Shown: piece by piece, positions 35,283-45,719 of the stretch
Layout of the letters: each line of letters starts with the position of its first letter
Numbering within the stretch: position 1 is the stretch's first letter
From: Bryum argenteum
Lineage: Eukaryota > Streptophyta > Bryopsida > Bryales > Bryaceae
Direction: 5' to 3'
Length of the DNA stretch: 64,000 bases
Assembly (NCBI GenBank): GCA_037043015.1
Contig: CM073322.1
Location: 8,815,601 to 8,879,600, forward strand
The notes under the pieces: generated by a model
Database searches by the model: none
What the model saw: only the letters and a program-made list of their open reading frames with translations
What the model was told of the DNA's origin: nothing
Program-made: the position numbers and the translations under genes

Positions 35283-36503
35283 TTGACCAAAACAAAGTTT
35301 ATTGGAATATTTATGCCCGTGACAACTCTCAACACATATTATTACAAATATAATGATTCACATCATATATTAAAAAGTGGGGATATTGAAATCAACCCTG
35401 GCCCTATGCCAAACGTGTTAAAAACACACCCAGCCGTCCACAAACGAAGATGCAAGAATTACTTCATACCATGCAAAATTCGACTACACCCTGAGTACCA
35501 GCATTTATCAACACAATTTGCGCCATGTCTCATAAATACGCACCCAAAACATCCGGAAACACAAATAAAATACCCATATCTCACAAATTACGTCCGGGAA
35601 AACTCTCACCATCCAGCACCACGTATACTCTACGCTCTTATCACAACAATAAACCCATCACCCGAAACATGCAACCGCATCCTTGAACATCCGACTAATC
35701 CAAATTGGACCACTATATTACTTAATAAAATGGCCACACTTCAAAACCCGCCGGAAAGACATCTTAACAACCCACACCCATATACACAATTCAAAAACAC
35801 AAATTCTAATCTAATAAACCCCCCCAACACCATACACAAACAATTATATGAATTCATTCAACAAAACAATACACCACCCAACCAAGAACAACTAAAAAAC
35901 GAATTCTCATTTTTACCCGACAACTTACTTGCAAAAGTCCTAAAATTCAACGAACCCCTTCCCGAATATTCCCATCCCCCTCCGCCACCAAATATGCCAT
36001 CCCCACAAAATACAGCACCAATCACCACGAACCATAAAACGCATATAATCACATGGAATGCCTCATCGCTCAACACTGCACTCCCAAATCTACATGAACT
36101 AATCACTAACACCCCAACAGGCTCAGCAATAATTGCAATACAAGAAACTAAACTAACTGCCACAAAATCTACCAAATATCTTCAAAATTTATTCCCTGAT
36201 CACAAAATGATCTTCAATAATACACACGCACTAACACGATGCATGAAACAACGAATGGAATATACACCCACAAGAGGAGGCCTTTTGATATTTATAAACA
36301 ACAAATACACATACCCAGGTAATATTACCAAAATCCCAACTCCTGTCGCAATATCACCATATTTACAAATCATAAAAATAAAAAAACGAACCCCTACAAC
36401 CCTGGTTACTCATACACATGTATATGCCGTCACATCCAGAGGACACCCCTTACTTAGAAACAATTCAACAACAAATAACACAACAGATTACAGCACATCC
36501 TAA
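35283..36503 (+). pseudogene. LINE ORF2 N-terminus: 2A-like peptide and APE endonuclease (first part)
   Basis: Residues 32-41 read SGDIEINPGP (GDIEINPGP at 35379-35405), matching the 2A consensus D-(V/I)-E-x-N-P-G-P at which ribosomes skip a peptide bond. The AP-endonuclease-like domain begins near residue 255: ITWNASSLNTALPNLHELI, AIIAIQETKL (catalytic Glu), GGLLIFINNKY. Near 36413-36425 the family motif VYMPSH continues in the +1 frame, so this copy has a frameshift there. The tail after that point (AVTSRGHPLL) is out of frame. Confidence 0.8.
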
Positions 36504-38148
36504 CCACATCCAAATATTATGTGGGGATTTTAATAGAGACATAGCTCTCATAGGTCATCAACACGAATTAAACACATCTCCACCTCAAAAAGAAGACACG
36601 GATTGGCGCGCATTCACAGATTCGCTACAACTAACATATATACCAACAAACACTGTATATTCAAGACAAGGGGGACAAAATTACAACGAAACCAGCCTAA
36701 TAGGTGGATTTTTCATAAAAACCCCCAATAATAATTTATACTCATCACTAACTATTACAGAACATAACCTAAACTCAGATCATTCCCCAATTACTCTTCA
36801 AATACCTCCAAACACACTACTCGCAAGACCCCCACAAAAACCAACAACTAAACCAATAAGGATTTTAAATCCTATTCCACAAGAAAATCTTGATAAATTT
36901 AAAACAATATTCTACGAAGACAACTCAAGCGAAATCAAGGACCTCACCTCTCTTCTCTCAAACACTCAACTAACAAATACACAATGGCAAACGGCATGCG
37001 AAAAACTAGATCACTTAATTCAAAAAACATCCAAGTTAATCGAAAGTACTTGCAGCGCACCAACTTTGCCTACATTTACACCACGCACATCTGAACAAGG
37101 GGGATTTCTACCAAGAAAACTCCAAAAACAATGGAAAAAACACCTAACCACATACCATTTAATTCGCAAGGCTATATACATTACAAAAAACACCCCCAAT
37201 TGGCAGAACCACCCCATAATAGAAGAACTAAGCAAACATACACACACAGACATCCCACCAACCCCACCACAAACCAATAATCCACAAGAATGGATCCAAA
37301 CCCTAGCAGAAATAGCAAAAACATCAAAAAAACAAGCTCAAAAAATCACTACAAAATTCACTCAAACATGCATTAAAAAGGCTATCACGAAATATAGGCA
37401 GTTATACGACAAAAGTCCAAAAAAAATAAATAAAAAAGTCTTCAAATACCAAGATACCCCACCACTTGATTGTATCACAAATAGATATAACAACCTCCTA
37501 ACCAACCCGAAAGACATTGCACTTGAAATACATACACAACAATCACAAAGTAATAGACCCACAGTCCCAACATGCTATCACCAGCCCCAACACCCAACAC
37601 GATGTACATGTAGCGTGAGACAATACCCATGGCACGATTTAGACGGCTTTGTAATAGACAAAAGGGGTAATCCACAAACCCCCTTACATAAATACTTCAA
37701 CGATGAAATATATGGTCAATGTTTAAAACAATTATCCAATAATAAAGCACCAGGACCAGACAAAATCCCTAACTCCATTTTAAAAAACATACCTGACAAC
37801 TTTCATAAACTACTATCCATGTTTTTTCACCATTGCTACAAACAACGACAAATACCATCATCATGGAAACTAAGCCTAACCATACTACTATACAAAAAAG
37901 GCGATCCATCAGTACTACCAAACCACAGGCCTATAGCGTTAGCCAATACAATTTACAAACTTTTCACAAGTACTCTCACACTTATACTTTCAACATATGG
38001 CGAAACTCACCAAATACTACATGACAAAATGCAAGAAGGCTTCCGAGAGAAAAGAAGCACAACTAGACAAATACAACTCATCACCATGACCTTTAGAAGA
38101 CGCAAAACTCACAAAACAAGACATTTATATATTATATATAGATTTTAA
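36418..38148 (+). pseudogene. LINE ORF2 middle: APE endonuclease (second part) and RT fingers
   Basis: Starts in MYMPSHPEDTP, completing the APE domain with ILCGDFNRD (catalytic Asp/Asn) and LNSDHSPIT (catalytic Asp/His). A 300-residue linker follows with SEQGGFLPRKLQKQWKKHL and a Cys/His segment CYHQPQHPTRCTC. RT begins near residue 435: LSNNKAPGPDKIPNSILKN, SSWKLSLTILLYKKGD, NHRPIALANTIYKLF, QEGFREKRST. It runs out of frame near 38100, where the alternative frame reads LYIDFKNAFGSL (RT motif A). Confidence 0.8.
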
Positions 38149-38203
38149 AAACGCATTCGGCTCTCTAGAGACCATGCTCGACTACTCGCAGTAATGAAAG
38201 ACC

Positions 38204-38956
38204 TTGGTTACCACCGTAGACGCAGATACGCCCGTTGGTAACATATATTCAAACTCCTCCACCATATTCACAGGCGAATATTTTGGCAAGACAGAACCAA
38301 TTCCAATACAAAGAGGAACCATTCAAGGCGACACATTAAGCCCTTACCTATTTCTTATATTTCTAGAACCACTACTCAGATGGCTACAAAGAGGGAATAA
38401 TGGCTATACATTTGGCACATCAAAAATAAACGTTACAGCTGCTACATACGCAGACGATTTAGCAGGACTTGCAAACACCCTCCAATCCATACAAACTCAA
38501 ATATACAAAATAGATAAATTTTGTAAATGGGCAGGTATGGACCTCACCGCGCAAAAATGTGCAATTACAGGCTGTCCAAATATATCCAAAATAAAGCCTG
38601 ATAAATTCAAGGAAAAAATACAGCAACACCACATCACCTATAGAAACCAAGCAATTCCTATTCTTCACCAAAACGAACCTTATGTCTACCTTGGTATCCA
38701 CATGGTACCCTCCCTAAAATGGAAAATTCAAACGCACATCGCGTCAAACAAACTTATTGACCAATGTAAACAACTCGCAAAATGCCCCGCAACAATCAAA
38801 CAAAAAATCAACATGGTTAATACAGTCATCAGAGCAGGGATCGCATATAGCTTCTATGCAGTCCCATTCTCGCTACCAACCATCAAAAACTTGACAAAAA
38901 AAAATATAGGGATCCAAAAACTATATGTGGCCTCCCAAAATGCACAGCGAACGTGA
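38204..38956 (+). pseudogene. LINE ORF2: RT palm with YADD active site
   Basis: Contains RT motif B (IQRGTIQGDTLSPYLFLIFL) and motif C (ATYADDLAGLA, 38448-38471) with both catalytic aspartates. Then come WAGMDLTAQKCAITGCP and YVYLGIHMVPSLKWK. The YADD box is intact. Motif A (YIDFKNAFGS) lies upstream at 38135-38165 in another frame, so at least two frame changes separate motifs A and B. Confidence 0.85.
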
Positions 38957-39863
38957 TTACCCAACTCCCCCACAAACTCTTTGGTCTTGAAGCATTCTCA
39001 CTAAAAAATGCATATCTACAATGTATCGGCGAACAACTCAGAAATGCACTTAATGATCAAGGCAGACTAGGCAACATTTACAATGGCCTTATTCAACACA
39101 TAACTTCCAAACACGGTGGCGCTAAAAACATCCCTAGATTAAAAGCCTCTGATTGTATAAGCTCCCCTATATCAAGAACACTATTTCTTCTCAAACAAGA
39201 TGGAGGTATACATCTAAAAAGTACCAATGATGACTTCCAATTACACAAAACCGAACTAGAACGTGAGTGGCTAGAACAAGCTACAACCGAACTCCCACAC
39301 CTCAACCCGGAACTATCAATCAAGCTACTACACAAGCTTTTAATACACAATATCTACAAAATCAAACACATCTCTCTCCCAAACGGCACAAGCCTCATGT
39401 CACCAACCGACTTTGCAACCTACTACAAAACACCAACTAGACTTGAGAAAAGTGCGCTAGAAATAGCTGAAAAACTATTCTGCCAAACTAAATGCAACCT
39501 AAATTGCCCTAATACGTGCACCCAACACTCACCGCCCGTACACTCAAACCAATATACATCTCAGACAATTCTGACCTAGTCCCAAGAAATCTAGACAACC
39601 GACCACAACCTACCACCCACCAAGCTATTCACCAAACAAGCCCACCACCAAACATAAAAAACAACCCTCTTGAATATCCCATAAATACAATATTAAATCA
39701 CAAAACAGAAACTACAAAAGACAAATACAAAATACCTAAAACACACAACATATACTTATGCAAATGGCATCACAACAACACCACATATCATAAATGGCTC
39801 CAACAGAGACCTATTCCCCTTAAATTATCCAACAAATATTTCACACAATATTCAACTACTTAA
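38953..39863 (+). pseudogene. LINE ORF2: RT thumb/connection region
   Basis: Two overlapping frames (38953-39579 and 39516-39863). The first reads QLPHKLFGLEAFSLKNAYLQ and IGEQLRNALNDQGRLG, a pattern common after the RT of LINEs. It ends in a Cys-rich segment (LFCQTKCNLNCPNTCTQHSP). The second has YLCKWHHNNTTYHKWLQQR. No enzymatic motif is recognised. Confidence 0.6.
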
Positions 39864-39903
39864 GGAGTATTACACCAACTCGCAACATAACCACTACAGA
39901 AAC

Positions 39904-40842
39904 ATGATCAACACGCACTTCATACAAGCACAAATCAAGGACACCAGGTTCATACCACCACCATCAATTATCCCACTTACACAAATACACTTTGCAGAAT
40001 GTAACCCTGAAAGAGACATTATTACTAACAAAACCACCATACAAATAAATAACGATCACCACCTATACGAAGACAACGGCCGATACCTCACCACCATACC
40101 CATAAACAGATTACAGTGGCTATGGCAACAATTTAATAAATACTCAAACAACTCACAAGGACTAATTCCATACACACAAACCTTTGAAACAGAAATAATA
40201 TGGTTATACCAAAGATACAAAGCTCAATTCTCCAAAAAAAACCCGAAACTAACACCCCACCACACCCTTCCAACAAACATTCTCGATCATATCACCACTA
40301 ACCTCCAAATCAAGCACTCATACTTCTCATCACCAATAACGTGCTCCACTAAAATAACAGAATATTTCTCTACTTTCTCCCGAGACAAAATCTTTGGATC
40401 CCGAGGCAACGCTTTTGAATATAAATGGACAGGCATAGGGTATGCGCATACACATAATCCAGAAACAACTCAACAAGCCATCCATTGGGCGAGATTAGCG
40501 GCCAAATACGACCCGAATACAATTACCATAATAGTCACCTCCGACCCAAACTGGTACCAAAACCCAACCCCATATAGCGGACCATTCCCAGATACACACA
40601 TAATAACCCATTTCACCGCGGACTCAATCACATACGAAATCCCAGCACCCCCACAAAAATACAAACCAACAACCGAACCACATACAATATCCATCATGTG
40701 CATACACCATCAAAACAATCACATTGGTACATCAGAACAAATTAACAACATCAAAAATGCAATTGAGGCCATGGGCAATCCCCCACTACTATATACAACA
40801 AGCTCCACCAACCCCATACAACACTATTGTCAAAAAAAATAA
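39904..40842 (+). CDS. LINE ORF2: unrecognised domain between RT and RNase H
   Basis: An intact frame of 312 residues. It begins MINTHFIQAQIKDTRFIPPP, and the conserved-looking centre is FGSRGNAFEYKWTGIGYAHT, then AIHWARLAAKYDPNTITIIV, DPNWYQN, FPDTHIITHFTADSITYEIP and IMCIHHQNNHIG. The alternation of hydrophobic strands around PNTITIIVTSDPNWY suggests an alpha/beta fold. I do not recognise it as RT, RNase H or endonuclease. The following RNase H frame overlaps its end. Confidence 0.55.
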   Translation: MINTHFIQAQIKDTRFIPPPSIIPLTQIHFAECNPERDIITNKTTIQINNDHHLYEDNGRYLTTIPINRLQWLWQQFNKYSNNSQGLIPYTQTFETEIIWLYQRYKAQFSKKNPKLTPHHTLPTNILDHITTNLQIKHSYFSSPITCSTKITEYFSTFSRDKIFGSRGNAFEYKWTGIGYAHTHNPETTQQAIHWARLAAKYDPNTITIIVTSDPNWYQNPTPYSGPFPDTHIITHFTADSITYEIPAPPQKYKPTTEPHTISIMCIHHQNNHIGTSEQINNIKNAIEAMGNPPLLYTTSSTNPIQHYCQKK

Positions 40843-41550
40843 AAGATGGAATAAAATGTTATACCCCCCACATACAAATTCAAACTCCGAACCCACATGT
40901 ATACCCCCTCTACCAATGTTCGAAATCAACCCCACTCTAAAATTTCAACCGCAACACAGCTACTATACGGACGGCTCTTTCATACCACCTAAAGAAGCCG
41001 AAGATGGACATTGGAAAAAGAAAAAAAGTGGATACGGCATCTACAATTCCACAAAACCAGATATGCAAATATCGAGAGACTTCCCGGACTTCAAACATGC
41101 TTTCGTGCAGAATTAATGGCTATACATACAACCCTACACCTAATTAACACCAAATACCCAAATGAACCGGCTTATATCTTCACGGATTGCATAAATTGCC
41201 TATATAACCTAAATACTCACATATTACACCCATCCACACACCAAAGCCATCCTGACAGAACTATCCTAACAGAAATGGTCGAAATATTACAAATCCGTAC
41301 CCAACCTACTATATTCCACAAAGTTAAAGCGCACATTAACATCACTGGCAATGAACAAGCAGACAAACTTGCGAAAGCCGGAGCCACCAAGCGATATTCG
41401 GTAGCCACAAAACCCCATGAATTCGCACACACTACACCATTCTACTACCGTAAATATGAATGGCCAGGACCCTTAACACGCCCGCACAAGGGCCCGGTCG
41501 ATGCCTTCGAACATACCTACACAAACAAGACTACGACAACAACCTTATAA
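40724..41550 (+). pseudogene. LINE ORF2: RNase H domain, frameshifted
   Basis: The first frame (40724-41116) carries YYTDGSF (first catalytic Asp, 40961-40981) and KKKSGYGIYN. The second frame (41011-41550) carries FRAELMAIHTTL (Glu), YIFTDCINCLYNL (second Asp) and HKVKAHINITGNEQADKLAK (His and final Asp). All four catalytic positions are therefore present, but a shift near 41095 divides them. RNase H would degrade the RNA strand of the cDNA hybrid. Confidence 0.85.
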
Positions 41551-42100
41551 TACTACGACCAATTCCCAAATACCAACAAATGGACAACAAACCCGGATAT
41601 TGACAATGAACTATCGAATGCATCTTGCTAAACCCCTTAATTACGGACTCACAAAAACAATTATTCTAAAGCTACGCACCGGCCAATACATGGGGAACGC
41701 AAGGAAACAACTATTCTTCGGTAGAGAACGATTCCCCTCAATAACTTGCTCTATATGTAACTCCACGGACACTGACACATGGTTACACGCACTACTCAAA
41801 TGTGGCCACCAACACATACATGCCATTAGAATCAAGAGACATAACAAAGCCGTATGGGAACTAAGAAAATTAATTCTCTCATCACAAAAATCACGATGTT
41901 ATATCCTCATGAACGCAGCACATTTAATAACAACCCCAAGAAAATACAAATCCCTATATGGCTATTACAATGCGAATGTACACAACAAAGATGTCATTGC
42001 AACGCTAGATTCAAACCGGATATACTATGCGTTAAAGGTCTACCACACAAAAACGACCCACCAACACACCCATCAGACAACCTCACACTTCAATTTATAG
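41501..42100 (+). pseudogene. LINE ORF2: CCHC zinc knuckle preceding the C-terminal endonuclease
   Basis: Residues 83-101 form C-x2-C-x9-H-x4-C (CSICNSTDTDTWLHALLKC, 41747-41803), followed by HIHAIRIKRHNKAVWEL. This CCHC plus an Arg-x-x-RHN helix is the hallmark that precedes the restriction-like endonuclease in R2-, CRE- and Dualen-type elements, and differs from the C-terminal knuckle of L1 elements. The frame leaves the family sequence before the PD motif, which lies in the 41854 frame. Confidence 0.7.
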
Positions 42101-42264
42101 AATTCACATATTGTAACGATAGATTCTCTCAAGAAACAATTAATAACAAAACCGTCAAATATCAACCAATTCTTGATAACCTCGGTAACCTAGGATGGAA
42201 AGTAGACCCCCTCATAGTCATCACAAAGAAAAAGCTAGAGGCACAACACACAAACCATCAATGA
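41854..42264 (+). pseudogene. LINE ORF2: restriction-like endonuclease (RLE, PD-(D/E)xK)
   Basis: Contains CHCNARFKPDILCVKG (R-x-x-PD, Asp-56 at 42019-42021), then FIEFTYCNDRF with Glu-83, then NNKTVKYQPI, the K-x-x-KY motif, and GWKVDPLIVIT. The order PD / E / K..KY is that of RLE domains. The Asp-to-Glu distance (27 residues) is longer than in R2, so assignment is probable rather than certain. The next frame (42195-42413) continues with HKPSMKLLAEKFNLSETCIK and IILHKRKIENNQ, the probable true C-terminus. Confidence 0.65.
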
Positions 42265-42413
42265 AACTTCTTGCAGAAAAATTTAATTTATCAGAAACAT
42301 GCATAAAACGCACATTCCATGAAATAAATACCATTGCCATTCAACACGCCGGTTCAATTATTTTACACAAAAGGAAAATCGAGAACAACCAAACGATTCC
42401 TACAATAATGTAA
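42195..42413 (+). pseudogene. LINE ORF2 C-terminal tail
   Basis: Overlaps the RLE frame by about 70 bp in a different phase. It reads KARGTTHKPSMKLL, continuing where the upstream frame's LIVIT leaves off, and finishes with IQHAGSIILHKRKIENNQ and a TAA at 42411-42413. No motif beyond a basic helix. Confidence 0.6.
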
Positions 42414-42424
42414 CAATAAAAGGA

Positions 42425-42672
42425 GGAGGGCGTGAGAATTGGTGTAAACCACTTCCCACAAGTACACCACACTTATCTCATGTAGATGGGACGGGGCCGA
42501 TTGATTGGTACAAATTTCCTGCCTATGTATAACACACTAGCAGCACCAAGCCATGTACATCACATTAAACGCTCAAACGGATCCACCGAGTATCGAACCC
42601 GGACCGCTTATTTGTGACTCAAACATCCCTACCAATCAACCATGAATCATGGCTTGGCGATCATACCCACGA
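42425..42672 (-). mobile_element. tRNA-derived retroposon with well-preserved A and B boxes
   Basis: On the minus strand an A-box TGGTTGATTGG and a B-box GGTTCGATAC are 32 nt apart. The T-arm folds as CCGGG-TTCGATA-CTCGG with five pairs and a 7-nt loop. The downstream body (to about 42425) differs from family S, so this is a second SINE family or a tRNA pseudogene with attached sequence. It abuts the 3' end of the LINE in opposite orientation. Confidence 0.65.
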
Positions 42673-42719
42673 CAAAAGCTTACACAAACCTATTAGGTGC
42701 TCTGTTGACTATTCTAGGG

Positions 42720-42905
42720 TTACTTTTGTTTCTTCTGGCTACTATAGTGTCTAATCCCGAAAGGGGTGAGTAGTCTTGCACCAAGGTCCTTCTGTCCGGT
42801 GGGCTTTAGGTCGTTGGCTTGACGAACAGACACTCTAATCACGCCGGTCCTGAAAAAGGATTGGAGTTTTTATCTATCTATCTGTTAGATTATTATAAGA
42901 TTTGA
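42720..42905 (+). mobile_element. SINE family S, 3' half
   Basis: Blocks GTGTCTAATCCCGAAAGGGG, TGTCCGGTGGGCTTTAGGTC and CACGCCGGTCCTGAAAAAGG, then the 3' end GGATTGGAGTTTTTATCTATCTATCTG. The final ATCT repeat also ends the fragment at 55385-55475. Confidence 0.65.
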
Positions 42906-43053
42906 AAATGCTATAAGTTTTTACTTTTATTTTAAAACATTTACCAAGTGCATTGATTCTGATACTATATAAGGACCCCCACCTTGGCCAATACAGTGGG
43001 TAAAATTATTGAACAACAGTAAAAACTTATAACATGTTTATGTAAATTAGTGT

Positions 43054-43082
43054 ATCTAACACTAATTATCAAATTTAGTGTA
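43054..43082 (-). repeat. 29-bp repeat, right member of a distant inverted pair
   Basis: Exact reverse complement of 17030-17058. A second partial copy of the palindrome (AAATTAGTGTATCTAACACTAATT) precedes it at 43044-43067, so locally this forms a small hairpin. Confidence 0.8.
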
Positions 43083-43179
43083 GTGGTTCTGGTGTGGGAA
43101 TTGCCTTTGACAGTGAACATTGCTTCCGCCTTCAATGCAACGTTGTTCACAAGGGGGTGTGTGTACTGTAAATGAAAAT

Positions 43180-43345
43180 TACTCTTCAATGAAATGATCC
43201 TTCCACTTACTTTCCCCAAGCATAAAAATTGCTTTCACGGGAAAACTAAAATTTATGCATTCTTCAATAAAATTATCCTTCCACTTACTTTCCCCACGCA
43301 TGAAAATTGCTCTCACTGAAATTTAAGCCATTTTTGAGCACTCTC
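43180..43345 (+). repeat. Two-unit tandem duplication
   Basis: Two units of about 75 bp share CTTCAATGAAATGATCCTTC / CTTCAATAAAATTATCCTTC and CACTTACTTTCCCCA-GCAT-AAAATTGCT. The same motif occurs once at 15470-15560, so the unit belongs to a dispersed repeat. Confidence 0.6.
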
Positions 43346-43350
43346 TCTTC

Positions 43351-44286
43351 TTAACCCCTAAAAATCCAGGGGTTTCCTCGACCTCCAGAACCAAAAACTG
43401 CCATTTTTCACCTTCGTTGGGAGATGGGGAAATGGAGAAACTTTTTTTTCTGGTTTTAGACTTTGAACCGTAAGATCTTGTACCTAACTTGTATACAAAG
43501 GACTGGTCAAAATTTCAACCGTTGGATGTTTTTCGTTTGTGAGATCATAACAATCAAAGTTTGACCAACACTTTTTTTTTGCCACTGCGTGAGAGGCATT
43601 GTCTAAATGGTGCCAAGGGCAACTTGATGATTGTTATTCCAAATATTTTTCCCTCATTTTTTTTCATGTAGGTAATCAAGTTGGTTATGCTCATGCAAAA
43701 TTTTAGAGACCAATTCCACTTTTTGACCTTAATGTAAAATATTTTATGAAAGAAGGTCTAAAAACAACCATATAGTAAAACAAGCACCACGTATGATATA
43801 TTTAGTTTGGGAAAAATCTCGACGGTGAGAAGGTGCATTTATGATAATGTGAATTTCGGAAAAAAAAATCTTGGAAAAAATCCAAAATCTCGAATTTTGG
43901 CAATTTTTGAAAGAAAAAATTGTAAAATTACTAGAAATTGTGAAGATTGTTTTTGAAAGTTTTGGAGGCTGCCCTTGTAAAATTGGTAAACTTTTTGACT
44001 TCGGACACTTTGGAATTTGAATAGTAATTTGGTAATGAACATATTTCTAAAAAAAAAAAAATTAAAAAAAATTATTTTAAACTGCCCGTTTTGGACTTGA
44101 AACCTAAAATTTCTAGATGAAGGTTATAAAATTAAAATTTGACTTTGAAAATTTTACCACATACACATTACTGTATGTGGGGCACCCAATAAAAATCTTA
44201 GGCAAAAATATCAATTTAAATGCTTAAAATGAGCTGCCCGAAATCTCAGAAAACCGAATCGGTTTTCCTGGATTTTTAGGGGTTAA
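43351..44286. mobile_element. TTAA-flanked DNA element with perfect 20-bp terminal inverted repeats
   Basis: The left end TTAACCCCTAAAAATCCAGG (43351-43370) is the exact reverse complement of 44267-44286. TTAA stands at both outer edges, as for piggyBac-type insertions, whose termini also begin CCC. The 930-bp interior is AT-rich and has no transposase frame, so it is a non-autonomous element. Confidence 0.8.
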
Positions 44287-45719
44287 TTAGGTTGCATGCT
44301 TCCATGATTTTGGCGTGCCGTTCTCAGTTTATTGTAAAGCAAATCCATCCGCCTTTTTCATGAAAAGTGTCCCACTTATGTTACCTACTACAATTGCCAC
44401 TTGGACCATCAATGTATTCACAAAGGAAAAACTTTCATTAATGACTATGCCCTCATTTTTCACAAAATTAGTACTATTTGTCAACGTCACAAAGCATTTG
44501 TTCGAATAACTCTAATCAAAAAGTGAATATTTATTCTTCTCTTCAAATGTGATGACTCAAAACTTTGATGAGTTACTCTTATGATTAACCCCTAACGTCT
44601 TTTGGATCTCCAAACTCAAAAACTTTAGTTGTGAAGCATTTTTTGGAAGGCTGAAATTTCTAGGACTTTCAACTGTAAGATTCTAAAGCAAAGTACTGCG
44701 TTAGTCATTGAATCTACATCATTTGTAATATCATGGACTTTAGAGTTTATGTAGAAATTAATTTGGGCATTCTCTGGGAGACATAGTTTACGTTGTGCAA
44801 AGGGGGACTTGATAATTGTTGCCTCGAACATTTTGCGCATAAAATTATTCCATGTAGATAACTGAGTTGAGAATGCCCATGCAAAACTTTAAAGAATCAT
44901 TTCACTTTTTAAACCTTCATGGGAGATCTCCTCGAAAAGAAGGTGTAAAAACGATTTGGAAAAACATGCGTCACATTTACTCTTTCTTATCTAGAAAAAA
45001 CGAAAACTTTGATAATAACCCTTGACCATTAACTATCCTTGCAAACTGGTATGGTCTTTTGCCATTTCGGTTTTAGGGTTGAATTAATATTTTTGACTAA
45101 GATTATAACTGAGTGTTCCCTTTACTACAAGGTGTGGGCAACAAATCGTAAAGTCAAATTCCAGTTTTAGAGTTCTTAAACGCAAATTTCACTTTATTGT
45201 GTAGGCGGGATAAACAAGCTTTTTATTTATTAATTTTTTGTTTTTCTAGAAATATATGTTTATAACCTAATCATTATTTGAGTTCCAAAGGGCCCTAAGT
45301 CAGAAAATTTTACTAATTCTACAAGGGCAACTTCCGAACTTTATAAGAGCAAGCTTCAAAGTTTTAGAAATTTCAATAGAAACTTTTGTACAAACATTGG
45401 ATGCTAGGACCTTGCAAACAATATACACCTAATGGTCAACATTGGGACGAGTGACTAAAAATAGGCTTCTTTTTAAGATCTTACGGTTGAAAGCCAAAAA
45501 ATAGTTTAAAATTTTGCTTCACACTCGTGGGAGTGCATGGAGGTAGAATATCGTAGGTTTGAGGTTTCAAGCTCCAAAATCACTCAAGGAAATCTAGAAG
45601 TTAAGCGGGCGGAACGTTGAAAAACAACATTTTGGATGCCTGCACCAACTTTGAAGAGCAATAACTTTTCAATCAAAGTCTTTACTAGATGAAATCACTT
45701 GGGTTGGGTCCCAAATCAC
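44287..45719. other. Intergenic, probable decayed repeats
   Basis: No gene. A single family-like terminus GATTAACCCCTAACGTC occurs at 44583 without a clear partner. The text around 44810-44900 (AATAACTGAGTTG...CATGCAAAACTTTAAAG) parallels 43670-43720, an old repeat inside and outside the TTAA element. Confidence 0.45.

Larger units (their letters stand above)
32366..42420 (+). mobile_element. Non-LTR retrotransposon (LINE) with APE, RT, RNase H and RLE-like domains
   Basis: A plus-strand LINE of at least 10 kb. It has an intact ORF1 (32508-34220), a 1-kb linker with a minisatellite, then ORF2 broken into overlapping frames. Domain order: 2A-like peptide, APE endonuclease, RT, connection, unrecognised domain, RNase H, CCHC knuckle, PD-(D/E)xK-like endonuclease, C-terminal basic tail. 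The presence of both endonuclease types matches the Dualen/RandI plan first described in green algae. The 3' end near 42420 has no long poly-A. The 5' end probably lies left of the CACTA insertion. Confidence 0.8.

Noticed and set aside
34534..35295. 253-codon minus-strand ORF rich in Phe and Ile
   Set aside because: Antisense of the AT-rich LINE linker and minisatellite; no hydrophobic-domain pattern beyond composition.
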